DNA from: Trebouxia sp. TZW2008
Lineage: Eukaryota > Chlorophyta > Trebouxiophyceae > Trebouxiales > Trebouxiaceae
DNA length: 64,000 bases
Assembly (NCBI GenBank): GCA_002118135.1
Contig: BDIU01000177.1
Span: 1-64,000, forward strand
Direction: 5' to 3'
The notes under the pieces are model-generated. The model made no database searches. It saw only the letters and a program-made list of their open reading frames with translations, and had not been told where the DNA came from. Both the position numbers and the translations under genes were made by a program. Every line of letters begins with the position of its first letter. Within the stretch, counting starts at the first letter, position 1. This document shows positions 33,601-45,600 of the stretch, piece after piece.

Positions 33601-36600
33601 ACAAGCTGTGCTTGTGCACCAGGGCATACATGTCTCAGCTGATGTCAGATCTCTGAAAGTTCCCGTACTTGCCCTCAGCTGCATGTCACACGCAGGCATA
33701 CAATTTGTGCATAGCGACAAAGCTCAAGTCCAATGCTTTGCACATGCTCAAGTGATCAATAGAGCGGCTCTACAACAGCCCTTGACTTTGCAGCTGGGTT
33801 GCGTCTCCCCAGAGGCAAGATCTCTAAGATACCCCATGCCTGTCCTGGCATCAAGACGCATGTCATGCATCTTTTGACAGCGTTACATTACTGCTACACG
33901 TATAGCTCACAAGTAGCAGTAAAGTCTAAGACACCTTGATGCAGTGACACACCTGACGCTGACAACAAACTCACCTCGCTAGAGTATGATGCATTATCCT
34001 AGACTGTGGAAGATAATTGTCTGATCGCACCTGCAGCAATCTCTGGCGATCTCTGACTGCATCAACAATCTCCAGCTGGTTCAGCTTCAGGTCAGCTACT
34101 GGGTCCAGGGTGGCTGGGTCACCCCCTTGTGCAGCAGCTTCTTCATAGCTCCTCTGCAGCTGAGTCACGGCTGCAGCCAGGGCTTGCTTGTTGTCAGAAT
34201 CCAGCACAGCTTCAGAATTTAGCTTTAGCTTCTGCTTGCAGATGGCCTCTATACTGTTTGGATCTACCTGCCAATCAGAAACGGAAGTGTTTGCTGCTGC
34301 TGCTGCATACCAGAAGCTGGTACCAAGAAGATTGTCCTTACACAGAATTGCCCTTACTCAAGGGTAGCGCTGCAATCAGGATGCAGTGATTGGATTCCGA
34401 ATGCCTTGTGTTTTTACTGAGAGTGTCCTTCAGCGGAGTGTCCTTCTACAGAGAAAGTGTTGTACGCTGCCTACACTACATTTCAACATGCACAACAGGC
34501 AACGTGTCAATTGCGCTGCGGGTTGTGTTATCTATTTGCTGTATCATCACACAATTGCAGTGAGCCCAATCAAAGTAAACTTTCTCATCCAGTCTTCAGG
34601 TCATTGCTCTTACCTGGCGTAACGCAACTACATATAAGACAAAAAGGCAGTGAATCATCACAGTGTTATTTTCAAAGACATATGATTCAAGATACTAGCA
34701 TATTGTATACTACTTATTGGCGCCAGAGTGTTGCATATTCCGCATTTCGCACTGCATGTCAGCAATTCATTACCTGAAACACCACGTAGTGCGCGTTAGA
34801 CAATGAGTACTGAATATTACGTACGGGGACTCACTGCCTGAATGCTCACACTGCTGCAGAAGTTGACCAGATGACCAGATGACTATTGTTGCATACACAC
34901 CTGATGCAGCAGGTAGCCTACCCCTGCAATGAGTCCCTGCTGGGGTACCTTGGGGCCCTTTGACCCCCCTCCCCCTCCTTTGCCCCCTGTCAACAAAAGC
35001 AGTGTTTCATGATGAAATCTTGTGCAATGTTGATAGCCTACAGCTGATGCACACATCAGCACAGCATGCAATGTACCCCTGTTGGGGTAGGCTGGGGTGT
35101 ATACATTTTACTCAGTGACTGAGTTAAGGAATCGTCACAGCAGCCACTGTATGTAGGAACAGCCCAGGACATGTCAGCAATGCATTTGAGCCTGAGCCCA
35201 GCAAAGGCATCATCAAAATCAGTAATGGCTTGAACCAGATATGACAAACTCAGAACTTGGTTCATCACACAGGATGTCTGTTACTGCAGCCACTGTATGC
35301 AGGAGCAGCCAAACACGATAGTCATACATCACCTTTGGAAGGGAGTCCAGCAGATCTGCCATGAAAGTGTCAAAACATCAGCCATGCATGCAGGAGCAGG
35401 CCAAATCAGAGTAAGCATTCATTACCTTTAAGGGTGAGCCCAGCAAAGCCATCATCAAAGCCGTTGCTGGCTGTGCTTGGTTGTGCAGCGTTTGGTGTTG
35501 GTTCATGCCCTGACTGGGTTGCTTGCTGGTCCAGGGGCGTGTCACGATGCAGTGAAAGCACGTAATAATGCCTCCCGCCTGCATCACATCACCATGGCTG
35601 TGTGAAAGTCAACTTGATCATAAGCTGCAACACTGTTGCCAGCAACAAAGCCGTTGCTGGCTGTGCACAGTTGTGCAGCTTTTGGTGTGGGTCTGTTCCC
35701 TGACTGGTTTGAATGCTGGTCCAAGGGCATGTCACGATGCAGTGACAGCACATAGTAGTGCCTCCCGCCTGCACCACATCAGAGTTGCGCTGAGTAGCTG
35801 TGCTACACTTTTGCCGCTGAATGCTGTCACATCTTGTGCAGCCAGCCAAACTATACTGTACAGGAGTCTCTCATTGCATCAGCAGCGATGTTCCATTTGC
35901 GGCGTGCAGGAATTGCACCCTTGCTGTTTATAGAAAATCAACAAGAAAACTTCATCTGGAAATGATAGGAGTGCAAGCCTATGCAAACAAGGTACAAGTT
36001 TAAAGGAATGCTAGGCGGTGCAACAATGCTCTAGATCAATCTTGCGCAACTTTCTGTCCCAGAAACAGGACTTGATGGATTTTTGCAGCTTTGACGTTGA
36101 CACCCCTGGCATGACATTGTCACGGTCCATGGTCAGACATCACTGCTTTTGTTTGGGTAACTCTGACCTGACGATGCATTGCTGCTGAACTCCAAAGTGT
36201 TCAAGCCACTGCTCCTGGCTCCAAAACCAGAAGCCAGTCCAGCTGTGGCCGCAGCAGGGGCAGGGGCATTGCCACACACCAGCCCCAGCTCAGGCAGGCC
36301 GCTACGCTGATTCAGGGTTGTGACTAAGCGGCCAGGCATTAGTGCCTGTTGAGCTCCCCTGCTGCTCATGACAGCTTCCTGCCAAAGCAGCACAAGTCAG
36401 CAGAGATGAACTTTAGGATGTGTGTTGAACTATTGTTGTCAGGGGTCTCGCTAAGCAGTCAGGCATTAGCGCCTGTTTCGGACAAGTGATCAGCAGCGAT
36501 ATGTTTACAGCAAGATCATTTCAGCTGAGGCAGCTGGCACAATGGCAGTGAGCTGCTGTCTCCTGCTGCTCATGACAGTGGCATGGTAATGGGTTCAAGG

Positions 36601-39600
36601 TTGTACCTTTGTGTCTTTTTGTTCAACTCCTAAATTGCTTGTGACAAGCTCCTGCTATGGCTGTGGAAGGTGGGGGCTGTGCAACATCCAAATCAATGAT
36701 CAGAACCAAATGCCTGCCGACCGTGCGAAGTTGCCTGAAATCATGCTATTTGGTCAGGTCAAGGGCCCAAGCCCACGGAGTTAACCTAGGAAGATATGAA
36801 ACGACATTGTTGTGTCTGAGTGTTCGGTGTTGAACATGAACTGTCCTTATTGTGACGCTCAAAATAAGCTGGCCTGGCAGGATGAGACTTGGGCCACACA
36901 CACCTAGCACATGTGCTGGACAGGGTAAACATTCATTACAATCATTAGTGCGAAGTTGGTTTGTTTACCTGTATGCGACTGGTCAGAGCCTGTATACGCT
37001 CAGAGATATGGTAGTATTCCAAGACCTCTTGTTGAGTTGTGGCATAGGGGCTATGTGGCCAGGGCTTTGCCCTTAGGGCATTTAAACGGGCGTTGCCCTC
37101 CGCCAGCTTCTGCAGAGCTTCTGGGTGGCTCTGCTGAGCATGGAATTCAGCAAAACTACGCTTGAGCATGTCCTCAACCTGCAAACAAGCTTTTGACTTG
37201 AACACACACTCTGTCTGGCAGTTGCAGACATGTATTGTCCACACCTAGCATGCTTGGCATCATCACATATGTTGAAAAGCACGATCATGATTGTTGTGCT
37301 GCAAGGCTGCTGATTAAATAGTAGAAAGGCATAGTTTTTTTTAAATTCTGTGTCAAAGGAGAAAATCTGTAAAGCTTCACACACACCCTCAATGAGCTGT
37401 AGAGCATCACGAGATCACTTGACTCAATTTGCTGACAACATTGAGGCAGACCACGTGGGGCAAAGAGACTGATTCAAAAGTATGCACATGGAAGCAGGTG
37501 CTTTAGCAAGGGAGAGTCAAACTTGATTTCAGCGCATGACAGCACAGCACAGCACAGCACAGCACAGCACAGCACAGCACAGCACAGCACAGCACAGCAC
37601 AGCACAGCACAGCACAGCACAGCACAGCGTCAGCGTCAGATCCCAAACAGTCGTGCCAGGGTGCTGCTCCACCTTCAGGTCTTCTAAGTCAGCAAATTCA
37701 AGATCATGTTGCAGAGCACAGCATAGCACAGCATAGCACAGCATAGCACAGCGCAGCGCAGCGCAGCATTGGGGCAGCATTCAAAAGTTCTGCTCGGATG
37801 CTACCCACCTTTAGGTCTTCTACTCTCAGCAGATTGAGGATCATGGAGTAAGTGAGGCGGAACTGGCTTTCCAGCTTGGTTGCCTTGCCAGTCATCATCT
37901 TCCGCACTTCTCCTTCATCCGGGACCTGAGTAGCAGAAATCTTGCTGTTGCCCTGAGATTGCGCTCTCAGCTGGGACAAAATTTTCAGTGTGCTTTCCAT
38001 TCTGCTTGTCAGGGCGCTTGTAGTATGCTGCCACTGTCTGAAAGATGGCAGCTTTTGATTCCGGAACGTCTCACAGCACAGTCAGTAGCATGACTCCGCA
38101 ACAAAACCGGCTGAAACTGTACAGCACAGTGACAAAAGTATGAAACCATCTTTGATGTCAAATTTCTTTTTGACAGAACAAAGTGCGTCTGCCATTCACG
38201 CCAATCGCAATACAGAACATGCTGAGCTGAAAGTCCAAAAAAAGCACAGAAGCGTGATTCTCACCACTAGAAGCTGTTGTTAGATGCCTTAGGGCTGTTG
38301 TCAATTGCCTACTAACCCCAAATAGCTGAGCATGAAGTCCATGAGCAAATGTTGAGTGTAGGATTGGATGATGAGTGCAGAATCGAGTGCAGGAATACAT
38401 GCAGGAATGATCAGATGAAACAAATGATCATGAAATATAGATGCAAGAACAAAAGATGCAAGCAGCAACAGATGCAGACACTGAAAAGGAATGCAGGACC
38501 ACATGATGACTGAAAGCTCACATCATCCCAGCAGGCAATGATGACTGTGCCGACAGGGTCCAGCCCTCTTCTTCCAGCCCTTCCAGCCATCTGCGTGTAC
38601 TCCCCGCTCAGCAGGTTCCTGCACAGACTCATTTTGTTGTTTTTCAACACATGCACAGGGCATGTGTGGTGAGCCTTGAGTCTCTGGCAGCAGCAGAATG
38701 GACCGAGCACCAGAAATGGTGTCAGCCGCCACGTCATCACGCAAGTGACCAGATGTGGCGACCAAACAGCCGCTTACCTAAAGGTGTTGCCATCACGCTT
38801 GCACAGACTGAAATTTATTGAGGAACAGATTGCAGTAGGTGCAAGAGCAGTTGGAAGATCCTTATTTAGCTGTCATGTGTACCATATCTTAATGAGAGGC
38901 AGCAGGTTCTGTGCATGTATGGCAGCATTTTGAAGTAATATTGATGCTTGAGCTGACCTGAAGGACTTGCCGTCATGCTTGCGCAGGCTCTGAAACACAA
39001 CTGTCCTTGCAGGCGCATTCACGCCCATTGCAAAGGTTTCAGTGGAGAACAGCACCTTTATGAGGCCACGGCAAAAAAGCATTTCCACCACCTCTTTCAT
39101 AATGGGCAGCAGCCCTGCATGCCAACAATCAACCTTATGCAGTGAACATGGTCATCCACTTCTTTCCTTGGCGGGTAAGCTGATGCAAAAAGAAAGTGTG
39201 CATTGCAATCTTCATAAGACTGCAACTTGTTAGCATCTTGGCCACTTCCTGCATCGTGACAACAGCCATGCATGCCAACCCCTGGCGATGTCACAAATTG
39301 GGGGTCAAGTTTTAGGACTATATTTAGGGTTAAGAAGAGCTCGTGGAGCTCATTTTGGGTTTGTGGTCACAGAGCAGCAGCTGTGGCAGGCATTTGAGGG
39401 CTTGTCACAAGTAGCAAAGTGCATAAGTGAAACGTGATGAGACCTTGGCAGAACAGCATATCCACCACTTCCTTCATATTGGGCAGCAGCCCTGCCTACC
39501 AATACCTGGTGTTACATACAATTCTGTTACAGCAGCAGTCTTTTGGCAGGTGCATTGAACCCCACGACAAGGGCTTCTGTACATGACCTTGATGAGACCC

Positions 39601-42600
39601 TGACATAAAAACATCTCCACCACCTTTCTTGATAGCCGGCAGCAGCCCTGCATGCCCAAGTTGAGCACCAGCTGCTGATTTGTAAGATCCTTTTACAAAA
39701 TGATTGTGAGCATTGTGACCAAACCCCATCATTTCAACAAGTGCCGCAAATTTCTTTGAACAGCACAGCACTTGTGGCAGTTGCTTCACGGGTCCAACAT
39801 GAAGTATCAAGCGGAGACGAGAATGCTGATCAGCCAACACTGAAGACACCTTGAACTTCAGCCCCATGAAGCTAACTCCTGAGTGACACACCAAATGATG
39901 CCTGAGATGAACTCACATCTGCTTGATGCACCCCCAGGCCCCGTTTGAGCATCTGTTTTAGTCCAAGATGGCAGGAGCCTATCACTGCCCTTCAGCCTTG
40001 CAATGATTGAACTGCTTCACAAAAATGTTTATCTTGCTAATTATATCTTGCACATCAATCTTACAGACCTACACCCAGTACAGAAAACCTATGTGAGTCA
40101 GAATGGAACCCATACCTGCATGATGCACCCCAAGTCCCCTTTTCAGCATCTGTTTTAGTCTAAGAATCTGCGGCAGCCGTCTGTCACCTCCCTTCAGCCT
40201 GGCAATTGACTGCTCCACAAAGAGATGAATCTCGCTCTTCTCTGACATGGTTGTCAGGTCCAAGCTGTTTAGATTGTCTGCTAGCTGATCAATGCGCTTG
40301 CGGCTGAACACAAACACCACCACTGGTAGAAGCTTCCTGCAGTGTAGACAAGTTGAAGTTTGACTTTCTGGTTGTAAAGTGTTGAAACAAAAACTTGATG
40401 TATTACTGACAAACTTGTTGTCAGGTCCAACCTGGTCAGATTGTCTGCCAGCTGATCAATACGTTTGCGGCTGAACACAAACACCACCACAGGCAAAAGC
40501 TTCCTGCAATACAGACAAATTCTGCGCGTGGTACACCGTATTCAAAGCTGTTCCACTTCTCTGTCTGGTGACTGTGACGCTTGCGGCTGGCCACAAATAC
40601 TGCCACAGGCAAAGCTTCCTGCAATGCGGACACTTTGGAGTTCTGCTTTCTGCTTCTGGACTGCTCAGGTCAACTGCTAGCTGATTGATACGCTTGCGAT
40701 CTGAATACAAACACCACCACAGGCAAGAGCTTCTTGCAATGCAGAAACATGTAACACTGAATTTCTGTCTCTAGAATGATGAGTGTTTCTGCCAGTGGAC
40801 TGATACGCTTGTAGCTGCACACAAACACAGCCACACCTGCAATGCAACAGGCCTGATGTATGATTCTTGAGAAACTTATTGTCTTTTTTGGGCTTTTTTG
40901 AATGTTTGCCTCCTGACAACTACGATTGCCGCTGGAGACAAACACAACCACTGTCAGGTTTCTCTGTGATCCCTGCTAGAATGTCAGATCCTTGCGTGTT
41001 GCTTTGAAAGGATCCAAGTGGCGTTGCAGGCATTTGCACTTGTAGCGTTCAACGACAACAAAATCTTTCTCACTGTTGATTGACAGGCCAACAAGGGAGA
41101 GCCACTGTGCTCTGCAGACATGAGAACTTATCTGAGACCATGCGATGACAAAAAAGCATGTGCTTCCTGTTTGTTGAAATGATCATCAAGGGTTCTCACA
41201 AAATACATGCGTGACTCACAAGTAGACCCTAGACCATGATTTGGTGATGCACATATGCTTACTTTTGGTTGAGATGTTCAATGAGGGAGAGCCACTGAGT
41301 CCTCTCAGTCTTGAGGCCACTGTTGCTATTAGCCCCCTGCCCGCGCCCTCCTGCAGCAATGTGGGCCCGCGCCTGACCTGCTCCCCCTCCCCTGCCACCT
41401 GCAAGCAGTGAAAATAATGTCTGATCTCAGGTAGAAACCACGCATGATGTCAACCTGAGAATGGCCTGAGTAAGGCATTGACCTGATTGTGGCTACCCAT
41501 GCCCCTGGTCCCGGCCCCCTGCGCCATTGTGGGCTCAGGCCCAACCCGCCACTCCAGCCCTGGCAGCTGCAAGCAGTACATGTCATGCCTGAGCTTAGGC
41601 AACACCAGTCGTGTGTGTTCGGCAACAGCTGCATTACGCTTTTGGAATGACACTGGCTGGTCATACCCTGCCCCCGCCCCCCTGCTGCAATGTGAGCCCA
41701 TGCCTGGCCTGCGCCCGCCCCCCAGCCCTGGTCAGCCATCATGGCCTTGATATGTGGGTTCAAGCATATTGCTTGTAAGTACTGTGTGCCTCATACATTG
41801 TTCAGCACTAAAACTTGGTGTTGCCAGTTCAACAGGTTGATTGATGCATGAGCCTACCTGCAGCGGCTCTGCCCCCGCCCCTGTTGGGTGCAGCCCTGCC
41901 CCCCCTGGCTCCCCCATCACCCCTGCCATCCGGCCTCTGAGCCTTGGCTTCCTTGCTGGTTTGAGGAATGGCATTCTTCTTCTTCCAGGCCAGCTTGGCT
42001 TGCGAGAATCCCTTGCAAGCAGAATTCAGGACGTGTGACAATTGCAGCAACCATGTACAGAAATAAGCATGATGTGTAAGACATTTTTGCACAAATGCTA
42101 AGTGTGTGTGGCCAACGTCCTGTCTTACTAGGCTGGCGTTTTTCCTGAAAAACCATGACAAGAATATTTGGTGGTTAAGCAATGAAATTCTGTCAAGATC
42201 TCAACAACATCATTCCAGATCTCCCTATGCCAACATGGAAGGCTTCCAATTTGTGGTTCCACTTCACAACACAACATTGCAAAAGCTAGTGTCTGATACC
42301 CTGCAATCATTCATCATTCAAATGTGCAGTCAATTGCAATCAGTGGAGTGCAGCAGTCGAGAAGCATGTTGCTGTGAGGTGCAGCGACTGGGATACAATC
42401 CTGGCCATGACGCAGGTGAAGCTGTTGGCTGGTCAGAATCTGAGCACTGACTACAGCATTGCTGAATTGTAATCGTCAACGGATCGCATGTGCAGTCAAT
42501 TGAACCATCAGTGGGCTGCAGCAGTAAACAGGCATGTTGCTGTGGGGTGCAGCATCTGAGATAGTCCTGGCCATGAGGCAGGTGAAGCTGTTGGTTGGTC

Positions 42601-45600
42601 AGAATCTGAGCACTGACTACAGCATTGCTGAACTGTAATCATCAAAGGATCACATGTGCAGTCAATTGCGATCAGTGAAGTGCAGCAGTCAGGAAGCATG
42701 TTGCTGTAGGGTGCAGCATCTGAGATAGTCGTGGCTTTGATGTAGGTGAAGCCATTAATGATAGCTGACAACAATTACATGTTCCAGCATGTACTGCTAG
42801 GTATGTGTGGCACAAGTCCTATCTCGCCAGGCAGGCTTGTCTTGAGCGTCGCGATATGGACGCCTGACGTTCGACTGTTGAAAGTCAGACAAAACGATGT
42901 CATTCCAGATGAAGCCATTGCTTGGCCAGAATTTGGGCATTGACCACAGCATTGCCGGACTGCCATTAGCTACATACCTGAGAAAGGAACATGTCCTGGT
43001 GACATATGTTGTACAGCTGGCCGCTGTAGTACAGATTGTGCTCAAGGGGCACAGGCCGCTTCAGGGTGCCAGACACAAACAGCTGCTTTTTCTTGGTCCG
43101 GCCAACCCAGTCAGCAAACTCCATGACGTTTGGCACAGTTGCTGACAGCAGGATGAGCTTCACATGAGCTGGAAGCATTATGATCACCTGCACAAACAGT
43201 CAAAAGGACTTTTGAAATTTTGGATTACAGACACATCTATTACTCACGCTGTTGAATCCATGTGAGCAAGACCCACTTTGGCTGGCAGCGTGGTAATGAA
43301 CTGCATACACAATCAAACAGTTGCAAGCTGTTGACGAGACTGTTTGATCAACAATCACATGAGCTGAAAGCATGACGTTTCACGAAGCATTCACCTGTGC
43401 TTTCAAGCCAGGAAGTCTGATGAGTCACATCTGGCTCCCTACCTCGGACTGTAAGTTCTATCGATTGATTGATTGCTAATACTATACACAATTACCTTGT
43501 GTGTTGAAAGTCTGATGCAACGTCCACTTGTTCTGATGAGGCCATTTGACCAGCGTTTGCATGGGCAGACAGCAGTGCAATTCCACAAAAGTGCAACCAT
43601 ACAATTTCAACATTCATGAGCCAGACCGCTTGATGTGTTTGACACATGGCACATTTGTTCGGAGGGGAACTGTACTTCTACTTCATAAACTCACCTCTTC
43701 CCAGACTACACCTCTCTCGGCGTCATTGACATAGTGCACCTCGTCAAAGATCACAAATTCGATGTCTCTGATGATGTCTGCTCCCTTGTACAGCATGGAC
43801 CGCAGAATCTCTGTTGTCATGATCAGACAGGAGCTCTCAGGCTTTATACTCACGTCCCCCGTCAATAAACCAGTCTGCATTGACAGCCCCCACTGGTCAA
43901 TGTATGACTGGCGTGAATGTCATCATGCACTCTGTCACCAATCACAAACTCAATATCTCTTATGATGTCTGTTCTCTTGTACAGCATGGACCGCCAAATC
44001 TCTGTTGTCACGATCAGGCTTCAGAGTCACATCCCCCGTTAGCAAACCAGTCTGCATTGGCAGATTCAAATAGCCAGTGTGGCTTGAAATGTTGCCGACA
44101 CCATCATGCACTTTGTCAATGATTGCAATTGTAACCACAATGATGATGTCTGCGTTCCTGATCAGACAGGAGCTCTCTGGCTTCAGAATCACATCCCCTG
44201 TCAGCAAATCAGTCTGCAAGTGAACGTCTGTATGCTATATGACTGTGATGTCGTCAATGCTGTCATGCACTGTGTCAACAGGCACCAATTGGATGTCATT
44301 GGTTATGTCTGCTCCTTTGTGCAGCATGGACCGTAGAATCTCTGTTGTCACGATGAGGCAGAAGCTCTCAGGGTTCACACTCACATCCCCCGTCAGCAAA
44401 CTAGTAGCATTGACACAGCATGCTGATCAGTGGCACCAATGCCATCATGCACTTTGTCAGCAATCACTGATTTTATGACAATGAAGATGGTTGCCTGCTT
44501 GTGCAGCATGGACCGCAGAGTCTCTGGTGTCGTGATGAGGTAGGAGCTTTCTGGCTTTAGACTCACATCCACTGTCAGCAGACCAGTCTGCAAGTGCACG
44601 TCACAATGGTGAATGTATGACTGTCATGGCCTCAATGCCGTCATGCACTTTGTCAATAGGCACCAATTGAATGGCATTGATGATGTCTGCTCCTTTGTAC
44701 AGCATGGACCACAGAATCTCTGTTGTCACGATGAGGCAGGAGCTCTCAGGCTTCAAATTCACATCCCCATCAGCAAACCAGTCTGCGTTGGCACAGCAGG
44801 AGAGAAGAAGAGAGAGAATAATTTTACATGCTTTAGATGATCAGCGCATAGGTGACAATGGCCCTAATGCCATCATGCACTTTGTCAACGATCATGGAGT
44901 TTATGACAATGGAGATGTTTGCCTCCGAGTGCAGCATGGACTGCAGAATCTCTGTTGTCATGATCAGACAGGAGCTCTCAAGCTTCAAACTCACATCCTC
45001 AGTCAGCAAACCAGTCTGCGTTGGCACAGCAGGATGATCAGCGCATAGGTGACAATGGCCCTAATGCCATCATGCACTTTGTCCACAATCACCGATTTTA
45101 TGACAATGAAGATGTTTGCCTCCGAGTGCAGCATGGACTGCAGAATCTCTGTTGTCATGATCAGACAGGAGCTCTCAAGCTTCAAACTCACATTCCCAGT
45201 CAGCAAACCAGTCTGCATCTACACCGCATGATGAGCCAGTTTGCAATAGTTTTAATGTCACCAGGCACTCTGTCAACGATCACAGTTTGTATGGCAATAG
45301 TGATGTCTGCTCCCTTGCACAGCAAAATCTCTGTTGATGAACAAATAGGAGCTCTCAGCTTTCTTACTCACATCCCCTGTTAGCAGGCCAATCTACATTG
45401 GCTAAGACGCAATGATCAAAGTGTGGTCCTGCTAGGTTGAACAGCGGCATCTAAATGGGGGTCTGGTCCTCCACTGAGGGTCCAGCTGCATGCAGCTTTC
45501 AAACTTGGCTGACGATACAAGCTGCTGGGCTGCTTCTCATTGTCAGCAAATTTTCCAACCAGTCACAGGAATGTAAACAAGTGCAGAATCTCACAGCAAA

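Noticed and set aside
35590..35849. The second copy of SKI2 exon 20 as an additional real exon
   Set aside because: It lacks the exon end and a proper donor, and the open frame runs into a stop just before the next acceptor.
43880..45400. Regularly spaced repeats that could suggest a CRISPR-like array
   Set aside because: The units are diverged copies of a helicase exon with similar, not unique, spacers, in a eukaryotic intron.
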